Source of the DNA: Rhynchospora pubera
Lineage: Eukaryota; Streptophyta; Magnoliopsida; Poales; Cyperaceae
NCBI GenBank assembly: GCA_028095005.1
Contig: CM051460.1
Location: forward strand, 115,355,039-115,419,038
Direction: 5' to 3'
DNA length: 64,000 nt
Shown piece after piece: positions 23,107 through 32,862 of the stretch (position 1 is its first letter; the number at the start of each line of letters is the position of its first letter). The position numbers were made by a program, and so were the translations under genes. Under the pieces are notes generated by a model that was given only the letters and a program-made list of their open reading frames with translations, made no database searches and had not been told where the DNA came from.

Positions 23107-23715
23107 TTTTTTTGGGTATTGAAGCATATCTCAAAATGTTACTGCGACGAGAATATAAAAAACAAATGGGTATTATTCCTTTTTAATATGAAGTAGGTCC
23201 TTTTTTTTCTTGTCTTTTCATCATTTTATATTATTTTATATATTGGCGAGAGAGAGATTAGAAAACTTGCCAACAATTCTTTCAAAATGAAAATAAGTGA
23301 AATGAACATAGTATCATTAGGTAGTCAAATTTAATACAAACAACGCAAAACTTGATAGAAAGACATTCAACATATCGATCCAGTTACAACCAAAAAAAAC
23401 AAAAGAACAAAATAATAAAAAATATATATCCCCTAAACTAGGTCTGGCTAATGCAATGCTCCGTTCCAAATGGAAAATCCAATGTACACATCCTTCCATT
23501 TACATCCCTAATGAGGCACACCAATCAACTGGGGTTCTCAATTTCATAATCAATAGCTAACCTTCAATTGATCATCCAACTTATCCAAAGCCAAATTAGA
23601 CAAGCTGCACGGCATGCACCGTTCGGTTTTGAACAGCAAGAAACCAAGAACTTTTAAAAAGTCAAACCAATATACAGTAAAGTAATTAGACCTAATCTAG
23701 GATACATAATGTTAG
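23107..23715. other. 3' flank of the VQ gene, nothing else recognised
   Basis: The part next to 23716 is the likely 3' UTR of the VQ gene. The rest is AT-rich and featureless. Confidence 0.4.
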
Positions 23716-24240
23716 CTAGGGCTGAGCCGGCGGTAAGGAGCCGAAGATGTCGAGAAAAGTCGGTGACCCAAGCCCGCCACTAGATGGAAGCCCGTTGCCG
23801 TGGCCTAAGAAATCAGCATGATGCAACCACCCCTGAGACGCAGCTGCAGCTTCCTTCAAAGCACTGCCACGGGAGAGAGGACTGAGATCATGGAAGAAAA
23901 GAGTAGGTGATATCGGAGATTGAGGCGACGGTTGCTGCTTTGTTGAGCTGGCAGCATGATTGAGCACACGTGCTTTGACTTTAACGGGAAACTGATTTTT
24001 ATCTTTGTCATCGGTCTGGTCATTATTTGATGTCAGGTTACGAATTTTGCCAGGTGATGGCGAGTTAGGACCGGTGAGACGTTGCACCAACGACATGAAC
24101 TCACCGGCTTCCACGTGTATGATCTCGGGCGCAACCATGTAGATGATGACTGGTTTCTTGGCGGCCTTTTGGACTTTGTGGGAGTCGGTACTGACCATGA
24201 GAGGTGTTGGCCGAGGACCCTTCAACTTTGAAGAGGACAT
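23716..24240 (-). CDS. VQ-motif protein, MKS1/VQ21-like group
   Basis: A single-exon frame of 174 codons. VQ proteins are small plant nuclear cofactors that bind WRKY transcription factors through the VQ motif, often under MAP-kinase control in defence and stress. Here the motif is FMSLVQRLTG (residues 48-57), matching FxxxVQxLTG. It is preceded by KGPRPTPLMVSTDSHKVQK (7-25) and VIIYMVAPEIIHVEA (31-45), an arrangement I recall from the MKS1/VQ21-type group. Basic residues 22-29 could serve nuclear targeting. Several Ser-Pro and Thr-Pro pairs (NSPSPG after the motif, QSPISPT, DLSPLSRG) are possible MAP-kinase sites. The C-terminus is Gly/Ser/Pro-rich and ends in an FLDIFGSLPP tail. I chose the ATG at 24240, the first ATG in this frame; codons further upstream start only at TTG. 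A TATA box and a W-box lie upstream. The exact orthologue is not certain. Confidence 0.93.
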   Translation of the reverse strand: MSSSKLKGPRPTPLMVSTDSHKVQKAAKKPVIIYMVAPEIIHVEAGEFMSLVQRLTGPNSPSPGKIRNLTSNNDQTDDKDKNQFPVKVKARVLNHAASSTKQQPSPQSPISPTLFFHDLSPLSRGSALKEAAAASQGWLHHADFLGHGNGLPSSGGLGSPTFLDIFGSLPPAQP

Positions 24241-24331
24241 TGATTTGATTTTGATTTGGTACAACTTAATGAGTAACAAAGATGGAAAATGAGAGAAGAA
24301 ACTTTCTCAACTGCCGGGTACGGTACAAGGG

Positions 24332-24338
24332 TTTTATA
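24332..24338 (-). promoter_or_regulatory. TATA box of the VQ gene
   Basis: TATAAAA on the minus strand, 92 bp upstream of the chosen ATG. This suits a short 5' UTR of roughly 60 bases. Confidence 0.65.
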
Positions 24339-24369
24339 TTGTAGGGGAAGACTCTTTCCAAGGGCCGAA

Positions 24370-24375
24370 AGTCAA
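24370..24375 (-). promoter_or_regulatory. W-box (TTGACT) upstream of the VQ gene TATA box
   Basis: TTGACT on the minus strand, about 32 bp upstream of the TATA box. TTGAC(C/T) is the binding core of WRKY factors, the partners of VQ proteins. It could make the gene WRKY-responsive, but one short motif can also occur by chance. Confidence 0.5.
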
Positions 24376-25404
24376 CCCTTCATTGGATGTTGATCGACAC
24401 ATGCAATGCAAATATGCAATCGCTATGCCTAGACCATGTCATGTCAAAATTCAAGCTGGCGGCAGCCTCTAACTTGTTCAATTAAACAAAAATAAAGGAA
24501 AAATCTTTGTCGTCGCCAAGTTTTCCACACCTAATTATACTTGGAGCTACAACACCTGTCTCATATGCTGTATCGAAGAAAGGCATAAATTGGAACATTA
24601 ATTGTCATTGTTTTAATTAAGTAGATTTCTTTTTAAGAAAGTCATTGTTTTAAGTAGATATTTTAAATTTAATTTTTAGATGATGTATTGTTATGTTAGA
24701 ATGCTTTTGTGGATATATATCTATCTCATTTTATTTTATGGGAATAAATTTAATTTACAAAAGGTGATGATAGACATAATTAATATAACAATTAACAAAA
24801 GTCCATTAAACTTAAGAATAATATTGTAGGTTGACCATGTACGGAAGTTAGATGAAGTACCATTGTCAATAACAATATAGTTTTCAACACCTAACTCTTT
24901 ATCTTCCACCAAATTCAATGTAAATTTTGCTTCTCCTCCAATTGGTGAGGCGAATATTAGGTACTTTACTTGATTGATGCATAACACATCCAAATAATTA
25001 ATTAAAAACCTAGTTTAATGTAGGGGTATCATTTCAAATGAGCACAAGAAATAGTTTATTAAATTTAATTTATGTCATTTTTGGGCTTTAGAACAAGTTT
25101 AGTTTATTAAATTTGATTGGTTGTGAAAGAAGTCAGAGCACACGTGGGGTCGACTAACATCCTTAGGAGCTAGATACCAATGCTGTTCCCAGAACTGGAA
25201 TTCCTCTTTTATTTTTATTGTCTGACGTGTTTTAACATGACATTTCAGATCAAAACAATACGAACAAAATTTCGATGTACTGAAATTTCTGTATGTCATA
25301 TACATGCAAGTCTTCAGATCGAAAAATATACATGATTTCAGGCAACCGGAGCTGGTATTTATGTTACAAGAAATTAAATATATCGCTTGAAATATCACAT
25401 TATT

Positions 25405-25408
<4 letters not shown>
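24376..25408. other. VQ gene upstream region and AT-rich intergenic DNA
   Basis: Beyond the promoter there is AT-rich sequence. A minus-strand open stretch at 24736-24993 (includes NLVEDKELGVENYIVIDN) has protein-like composition but no recognised family and no convincing splice sites. It may be an old transposon or gene fragment. Confidence 0.35.

Positions 25409-25439
<31 letters not shown>
25409..25439. repeat. (AT)n microsatellite, left border of TA-flanked element T1
   Basis: About 15 AT repeats immediately before the inverted repeat starting at 25440. Confidence 0.9.
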
Positions 25440-25442
<3 letters not shown>

Positions 25443-25848
25443 AATCTATTGTGGACCATGATGCATAGAGCGCTCCGTGCACCACGACCGTTTGATCGGT
25501 GATTTTGCAAATTGACAAATCTAAATTAATCAATCCGATTTATGTATTGAAATCTCATAGCAAACAAAATTTTATAATTTCTGAAATTTTTTTACTATTT
25601 TTTTCAAATTTTTTAAAACTTGCCATTTTTGGCTTACAAATTAGTATATTTATAGCAAAAAATGGCAAGCTTTTAAAAAAAATCGAAAAAATAGTAAAAA
25701 AATTTAAAAAATTGTAAAATTTTGTTTGCTATGAGATTTCAATATATAGATTGGATTGGTTAAATTAAATTTATCAATTTGTGAAACTACCAACCAAAAC
25801 GGTCATGGTGTACGAAAACTTATATGAACCATGGCTCACAATATATTT
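25440..25848. mobile_element. TA-flanked foldback element T1
   Basis: Left end TAAATCTATTGTGGACCATG and, inverted from the right, TTAAATATATTGTGAGCCAT. Both continue into a CACCATGACCG / CACCACGACCG block. The middle is an almost perfect fold (TTTTTACTATTTTTTTCAAA against TTTGAAAAA-type text, with TTGCCATTTTTGGC at the turn). Both sides abut TA microsatellites instead of an ordinary target duplication. No coding capacity. Confidence 0.75.
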
Positions 25849-25849
25849 A

Positions 25850-25865
<16 letters not shown>

Positions 25866-25882
<17 letters not shown>

Positions 25883-26281
25883 TTGGCTAAAATATACTCT
25901 AGCATATAGATAGCCCGTATGCTGGAGTCGTTTCTCACAATCTAAAATGCATACAGTCGATCCGAAACTTTCAAATTGTTCTCCATATTGAAATCTCCTA
26001 GGAAACTAAAATTTATATTTTTTTCGAATTCTTTTACTATATATTATGCTATTTTAAAAAAACATTGTAAAGGAGTTGTAAAGGAGTATTTCTGGCCCTT
26101 CAATTTGAAAATAGCATAATATATAGCAAAAAAATTCGAAAAAATGTAAAATTTGGTCTTGAAGGATATTTTTACATGGAGAACAACTTGAATGGTTTGG
26201 ATCGACTGTTTGAATTTTAGATTTTCAGAAACGACTCTAGCATACGGGTTTGATCTGTATGCTGGAGTATACTTTAGCCAA

Positions 26282-26300
<19 letters not shown>
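25866..26300. mobile_element. TA-flanked foldback element T2 with (AG)n ends
   Basis: It starts with an AG run then ATTGGCTAAAATATACTCTA, GCATA and a CCCGTATGCTGGAGTCGTTT block. It ends with the inverse (AACGACTCTAGCATACGGG ... TATACTTTAGCCAAT, then a CT run). TA tracts lie at 25846-25865 and 26301-26325. The interior holds ATTTGGTCTTGAAGGATATT and its complement, related to the MULE-type MITE at 11748. The AG/CT runs seem to be part of the element ends. Confidence 0.8.
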
Positions 26301-26325
<25 letters not shown>

Positions 26326-27136
26326 ATGAATTGGGTAAAATCAATTTCCTTGTCGTCACTGGAGTTAAAACTTCATTCATTTTCTTGCTCTGGAGGGAAT
26401 TACAAATTTACACTACTGTGTGGAATTTCTTTAAAATACATTTTTTACTCAAATTAACTTTTTAGAATCAATTTTGCTTAAAAAATATAGGTATGATGAA
26501 AATCTTTTCTTTTATTCCTACCTGTTTATCTGATAGTGTCATAGTGCAGACGAAAATATTTTTTAGTTTTTCTATTATGGGCTGGTAACCATATTTGTTC
26601 CTAATTTCTTGTTTTTTAGTCTCAGCAAAATTGATTAAGGACAAAAATAATTTTCGAAAATGTAACGTGGGATTCAATATTTTATCAATTAAGAAAACAG
26701 TTACTTTGGGTGCGTGCGTGCGCACGTGCTACATCGGATTTACAATGCTTATTATTCTCAAATTAAATCTATATCTCTACTCTTTATTATAAACACACGG
26801 ATGCAAGAGAAATTACACGCTAGATTCACATATTTGTGATGTTTGATCTATTTGATTTGTGATTGGATATCAATCGCTAGTTAAAGCAATAATATATTTC
26901 TATTTTTCATTTAATAAGGAAACAAATTGATTAACATATTCACGTTGTTAGTAAATTAAGCAACATATCTTTATTATCTAATATTATTTTATTTTTTTTA
27001 TTTACTCACGTATGAGCACATCTTTCGAACCATATATTCCTTTATCCATACATTTACGTTGATTGATACGAAATTTTGACGGTTCTGTATTTATAGCAAC
27101 TTGCATTAATTTTGGTAATGATCCCAACAGTTGTAT
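26326..27136. other. Intergenic, nothing recognised
   Basis: AT-rich. A GTGCGTGCGTGCGCACGTGC run at about 26708-26729 is the only unusual word. Confidence 0.4.
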
Positions 27137-27444
27137 TAGACATGTCAATTTCATTATGTTTCGAACTTTTCGTTTTGTTCCGTCTAAATAAAACGTTAAA
27201 CGAAAGAAAAAAAACAATTTTATTTCTGAAAAGGGAATGGAAACGAAAATGGAGGAAATGAACGGAACACGAAAATGGACTGAAATCAATAGAAATTGAA
27301 GAACGGAACATTAAACGGAATATAAATCTATTTCGTTTGATAGAACGGAACGAAAACGAAATAAAAATTTCGTTCCATTACAAAAACGGAACGTAAACGT
27401 AACAGTCGATTTCGGCTTACGCTTTTTGAAGTTTGACAGGCCTT
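27137..27444. mobile_element. hAT-like MITE of the GGAACG family
   Basis: Ends TAGACATGTCAATTTC and, inverted, AAGGCCTGTCAAACTTC. The interior is packed with AACGGAAC and CGTTCC words and folds on itself. It matches the element at 55111 in opposite orientation (shared order: TGTCAATTT, CGTTTTG, GGAAATGAACGG, GACTGAAATC). An exact 8-bp duplication was not found. Confidence 0.65.
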
Positions 27445-27780
27445 AAGTATACTTTTCTTTGGTGGGTACTTATCCAAACCACATTGGTCCGTGTGCCTCT
27501 CTATTCGATGTCTAGCAAGATCTGTTTTGACTTTTGAGAAAACTTGATAAAATTTAGAAGAAAATTTGTGTGGTACAGATTTTTTTTTTCTAGCATACGA
27601 AATTTGACATATATACCTGGTTTCCCAATTATACAAAGTCGGTTATGACTTATGAAGGAAAGAGTACTGCTATGCATTCAGTTTTAATAGAGCGCAACTT
27701 TAGTTTACATTTTAAAGTGAGTAACGTGGAATTTTGGCTCAGGAATGATCTGAATTGAAGCGTTTATTGCCTACATATAA
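27445..27780. other. Intergenic, nothing recognised
   Basis: No supported feature. Confidence 0.35.
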
Positions 27781-28746
27781 ATATATATATATATATAGAG
27801 AGAGAGAGAAATGTTATTGTGCACTGTGATGTATTGAGTCTATTGTACACTGCGATCGGGATCCGTTGGATTTGCCTTCAGATTCGTGCCTGCGAAGTTG
27901 GCATTTCATTAAGTTTGAAATGCGCCTCTTTCTTATTTTGTTCCAGCGATGTGTCTCCCTCTCTCTAGCTTGTACCTTTCCTCTCTAACACAGCCTCCGC
28001 TCTCCACAAATCTCGCATGGAGACCTAACTCTCTCTTTCTTTGCTTGTCGCTCTCCTCTCTCTTTGTCACAAATTCCAGCGACGGAGAGTTGGAGACCTA
28101 ACTCGCCTTTTACCTCCGTCATCGAACTCTCGATCCCTCCGCCCAGTTTCGCTGCCTAAGGTTTTGGCCCAAATTGAGGTATGTAGCTCTCTTTCGCTGC
28201 CTAGACTAATTCTCTGATCCAGTACCAAATCCCCTCCATCTCGCATTTCGCTTGTTCTTGGATAGAAATAGATCCTAGATCCGTCAAAGGCTGTACTGCC
28301 CCCTCTCGCTACTCAGTTCTTTGAAAAGTACTCTCACCTTTTCTCATTAAAATTTATTTTGTGTTGCTTTTACTTATTGATTTTTGAATTTTACGTAAAC
28401 TTTGAATTTAGGTTCTGTTATGTGCCAGCAGCACCAGTACCGTTTTAATAAAAAGGTACAAGTTTTTTTTATATACAATAGGTACCGGCAACCTATTAGT
28501 AGTTATTATCAGCTTTCAACATATTGTGAGTTGGAAAGTAGTACATTCAAGGATTTTGCACCAGTTCTATAATGAATTAAGGTAAATAGCTTTCAATAGT
28601 TGTTATCAGCTTTCACTGAACACAAATTATGGTAAATAGCTTTCGAACCCCCTACTGTAATGAATGCATATGGTACCAGTACAATTATAAATTGAACATT
28701 AAAGTAGTACATTATCAACTAAAGCTTATTTTTTTAATAGGATGTC

Positions 28747-28816
28747 AAATGAGTAAATCAAGTAACGCTTATCATGGATGGTGTGATCAGTTGGAAGAAC
28801 AAATGGAGAGGTAAAT
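28747..28816 (+). other. Possible small exon inside element T3
   Basis: ATG at 28747 opens MSKSSNAYHGWCDQLEEQME, ending at a donor-like GAG/GTAAAT; read through, the frame closes two codons later. It could be a first or internal exon of the gene-like cargo of T3. Function unknown. Confidence 0.25.
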
Positions 28817-29675
28817 AGAAGAAACCAGGAAGCAATTAGATTGTTAGTGTATGGATAGATTAATTAGGCAGTAGGTTTTAATGTACTTACTTTAATTAAT
28901 TAGTGTATGGATATGTTATTTTGGATATGCTTTTTCACTGATTGCATGTGCTACTATCTATTTTAATGTCATGGAATTGTGTATGAATATGTTATCTCTT
29001 TGAATTTGTGCTACTATCTCCTTTTATTTCAGTTATGTGTTGTTTGAATATTGAACGTCTGACACACAGTGGTACAAAGATTGGTATCAATAGAGTTTAG
29101 AGAAATGGGTTTGTACCAGAAAAGGGGTCAATTGAATTAGGTATTTACTGTGGTACAGAGATTGGGTATAAACAGTAGTACAGAGATGTGTTTGTACTTG
29201 TCATGCATAATTGTTTGTGTGTTATTTATCATAGCATATATAAAAATTGAATTATGTGTCATGATATAAATGGTCACCAATAAAGCATATGCTCGGTATA
29301 AATTAAGATCAGGTAGCATTAAAAGTTTAAAACAAATCAGGTTCATATATTTACATTATAGGTTGCATTAAAGCAAATCAGGTTCATATACAGTTGTGAG
29401 ATAAAAGCAATCACATACCTAACAGTAATAGATTTGGAATACACACATTTGCAAATTGGTCCAGAAAATTAAAGAAATCACATTTTTCACATTCATGTTA
29501 CTATAGTCATTATCTAAGGATCAGATTAAGCTGTCTTATCAACCTATAATTCATTTCAAAAAGCTTAACACGTTATCCAGTAATCAAAGTACTTGATACA
29601 TACTATTCATTCAGCAATAAAAAAACTTTACAAAACATCACAACATTAATTAACACAACACAAATCATTCTTAAT

Positions 29676-29735
29676 CTTCTTAGATATTTTCTTCTTCATC
29701 ATCTTCTTCACTGTCTTACTCCTCTCCATCGATCT
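29676..29735 (-). pseudogene. Acidic terminal-exon-like piece inside element T3
   Basis: Minus strand: acceptor TTTGCAG, then QIDGEE, a TAA, DSEEDDEEENI and a second TAA. The first stop would be a Tyr codon with one base change. A glutamate/aspartate tail directly before a stop is typical of many nuclear proteins, so this may be the captured last exon of a host gene. The origin was not identified. Confidence 0.35.
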
Positions 29736-30595
29736 GCTGCAAATGGAAAAAATGAATTGAATTGGTGCTAAGCAAATGAAAAAATGAAAAAAATGAAAAA
29801 TGAATTTTATGCAATCAACCATTTCTCATATCTAGTATTTCTGCCATCTAATAAAAAATGAAAAATAAATAAGAATGAAATTTATGCAAGTGTCCTATAT
29901 TAGTAAAAACCTACAAGAATTTTATGCCAACGGAAATCGTTTCTGACTAATAACTAAATTTTTTATAATTAAAAAAAATATCAAATTTGCTTACATAAAT
30001 AACAAGTAAACTCATCCAAATATTAGATTCTCTTCCCAAAAAAAAAATAAATAACAAGTAAACATTAAAAATATCTAACGCCTAGTACCAATTTATTGCA
30101 ATTTGACTTACAGTCCAATTGTTTATACGAGCGTGCAAATATTGAGGAAAATCCAAAGAGAGAGGGGAAAAGAGCGAGATAGAGGGAGAGAAAGAAATGG
30201 TGCTCGAAGAGAGACGGAGAAATACCTTCGAATTTGGACGGAAACCCTAGACAGCGAAATCGAGAATTCGACGAGGAAGGCAAGAGGCCGGTTGGGGTCG
30301 AACAAACTCAGGCAAAATCGTTGCTCAGGACTTAGGAGAGATTTGTGAAAAAATGGAGAGATGAAAGGGAAGAGAGAGATTTGGAGGCTGTATGAGTCGA
30401 GAGAGAGGGAGTACAAGTTAAGAGGAGAACAGAAGAGATCGGTGGAACAAAATAAAGAGGAAGAGCAAGCGAACTTTTTTTATCTAGCGATCTCATCGGC
30501 ACGAATATGAAGGCAAATCCAACGGATCCAGATCGCAGTGCACAATAGACTCAATACATCACAGTGCACAATAACATTTCTCTATATATATATAT

Positions 30596-30999
30596 AGAGT
30601 TTTGCTATGGTGAGTTGCAACTCACCAAAGCGTCCGTGAGTCGCGTCCAAAATTCCGAAATTTAGTTCAAAATGACCGATCCAAACCGTCTAATACGATC
30701 TCCCTATTGAAATCTCCATGCAGACCAAATTTTATATTTTTTGAAATTTTTAAGTATTTATTTCGGATTTTTAAAAACTTCTGTTTTTGAACGGTTCAGA
30801 ACTAATTAGATTAATGATTTTCTAAAATTTTAAAAAATACTTAAAATTTTCGAAAAAATATGAAATTTGGTCTGCATGGAGATTTCAAAAGGGGGATCGT
30901 ATTAGACGGTTTGGATCGGTCATTTTGAACTAAATTTTAAAATTTTGAGCGCGACTCACGGACGCTTTGGTGAGTTGCAACTCACCATAGCTAAACTCT
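30596..30999. mobile_element. TA-flanked foldback element T4
   Basis: Ends AGAGTTTTGCTATGGTGAGT and, inverted, AGAGTTTAGCTATGGTGAGT, continuing as TGCAACTCACCAAAGCGTCC and GTGAGTCGCG on both sides. Inside, CCGATCCAAACCGTCTAATA faces TATTAGACGGTTTGGATCGG. It shares the left TA tract with T3, and another TA tract follows at 31000-31016. It is an almost complete hairpin with no coding capacity. Its internal ATCCAAACCG and TTTGGTCTGCATGGAGATTT blocks relate it to the 9-bp-duplication MITE at 11748. Confidence 0.85.
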
Positions 31000-31016
31000 A
31001 TATATATATATATATA

Positions 31017-32626
31017 TGGTACCTTACAGAAAATATTGGAAGTCTAAGTTAATGGTATCTTTGCATTCAAGTTCTTAAGTTTTTACCGACGGAATAATTT
31101 TGGTGGCATTAAAGAATAAAAATGGGTAAAGTGTAGAAATAAAAAATATTTTAGAAAATAAAAATTGTGTTGCTTTGTGTTGGATATGAATTTCAACTAG
31201 GACTTTAAATCAAAGAAATTGGATTTTAGATTATTAATTCTGTGGGGCCAAAGAAGCGGCAAATCATATCTTCATTGTTGAATGTACAGCAAAATTGATA
31301 ACTATTGGCAGATTATAAGCACTGTCTTGTGTCTTGAACTACAATTGATGAGGTTTGGTTAGTAATAACAAATATTCAAAGAGGTGTTTGCCGAACAAAA
31401 AAAACTTTAGCCGCTTATATATTATATCAGTACTGATCCACTTCTGGATAAATATGGTTTAGGCATTTCTTGGATGAATTTGATCCACTCTGTTATGCCA
31501 CATGGTGTGGAAACTGTACTTATATATGCAGTTTGGAGGACAGGATGGTACAGATGAGGGAAAGGTCATGGCGGATTGCTCACCGAGCATTGGTACAGGC
31601 GGTATCGGCCGGGAGGTGGACTGGTCATGGAGCAAACATGATTAGATATGCGCAAAAACACACAGGAATACATGCCAGAAGACAACCTGACAGTTAAGAG
31701 TTTGCTTATATATAATATAAGTCTATTAGTTTTCATCAAAGGTATAATGACGTGACCTGTACTTCGGCTTTGTGTTTTAAAAGTGTTCTCAAGGCTTGGA
31801 AATTTTATTACTTTGGTTTGGTGGGCTTTAGAGGGACGTTTTAAAGACTGGAAATTTTTGTGACCTGTAATTAGGTTACAGTCATACAGATACTTTATTC
31901 TGAGATAGTATGAAATGGATGTAATAGAGACGTGGCTTTTTCTACTAATAAAAGTACAGGCGTTCCATTTGTACACCACTAATTACGAAATAAATAAATG
32001 AAGTATCTCTAAGTATTTTTTTTATAATATTTCCATAGTATCTTTGGTACAATCAGCTTAGCACACTAGAAAGGCTGCATGACGCAGCTACAAATGGAGG
32101 TGAATTAATTAACCGCCCGGTGGCTAAAGAGTTTAGATTTATATACGATCAAAGTAAAGAAACTTTCTGAGGTCGCCTTCTTACATCATAGTACGGCTGG
32201 TTTGTCCTTATCTTTAAAGAAAATGGGGAAAAAATCATGCTACAGATTTTAAATAGTACACCTAACTCACAAAAAAAAAATCGAAACTTGCATCATTCTA
32301 GCCTTCATGTAAATTAAAGTTAGCCCAACGTTCAAACAAAACTAATTTTAGCAAGAATATATAGGTAACTTATTACAAAAGCTTGGTGTTTACTTAAACC
32401 TGTATTGACACATATACTTCCAGCTGCCATCAAAATATATATAGGGTATAATCTAATATCGCGCAAAAGACTATAACATGCATATACCTTTTGAACACCT
32501 TCAAATAAGAAGCTGTCATCTAGAGCATTTTTGTAAGGTAAAAATAAGGAACAAGCTTAATTTTATTAAAATAATTAGTTAGGAGAAGTAAATAAATGCT
32601 CAAAAGATTTGAGGCAAAGAGATTTA
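31017..32626. other. Intergenic, one short GC-richer patch
   Basis: At 31470-31697 there is a GC-richer patch with an open plus-strand frame of about 75 codons and overlapping open frames in other phases. No domain or splice structure is visible. The rest is AT-rich and featureless. Confidence 0.35.
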
Positions 32627-32862
32627 GGCTGTGCTCCAGTAAAAATTTAGGAGTGGGAGGGGAGGGGATTTAGGGGAGGCTGAGTAGAATAAACTCTTAC
32701 ACTTTAAATTTGGGATTATAAAAATAAGTCATTTGGGAATTAACTTTTTACTCTTCTCTCATTCACCCCTCTTTTTTTTAAATTGTGGAGCAAGTTTGAA
32801 TAAAAATTTAATCTAATCTCCCTCCCTCTCTCCTCTCCAAAATTTGGTAATGGAGCACAGCC
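32627..32862. mobile_element. MITE with GGCTGTGCTCCA ends
   Basis: Ends GGCTGTGCTCCAGTAAAAAT and ATTTGGTAATGGAGCACAGCC are complementary over at least 12 bp. GGGAGGGGAGGGG on the left faces CTCCCTCCCTCTC on the right. TA flanks both sides (TTA on the left, TAA on the right), so the duplication is TA or a mirrored TTA/TAA. 236 bp, non-coding, of Stowaway-like or Tourist-like size. Confidence 0.75.

Larger units (their letters stand above)
27797..30583. mobile_element. TA-flanked 2.8-kb element T3 with ~100-bp terminal inverted repeats
   Basis: Left end AGAAATGTTATTGTGCACTG, then TGATGTATTGAGTCTATTGT and a GATCCGTTGGATTTGCCTTC block. The right end carries the same text inverted with only a few mismatches over about 100 bp. 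TA microsatellites abut both ends (27779-27796 and 30584-30595). Just inside each end lie CT-rich leader-like regions oriented inward (27950-28190 plus strand; 30470-30240 minus strand), each containing a GTTTTGG or GTTTCCG-type leader text and a possible donor. This looks like an outward copy of the same promoter/leader at both ends. No transposase was recognised, so it is probably non-autonomous, carrying gene-like pieces. Confidence 0.75.

Noticed and set aside
24736..24993. 85-codon minus-strand frame with protein-like text
   Set aside because: No recognised family and no intact gene structure.
25099..25533. Long minus-strand and plus-strand frames near 25.3-25.5 kb
   Set aside because: They run through the TA microsatellite (Ile-Tyr repeats) and the end of element T1. 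Not protein-coding.
30065..30416. Overlapping frames at the right end of T3
   Set aside because: CT/GA-rich leader-like DNA translated in several phases. More likely untranslated sequence.
31470..31697. 75-codon plus-strand frame in a GC-richer patch
   Set aside because: Overlapping frames are equally open and no family was recognised. Kept only as a note in the intergenic entry.
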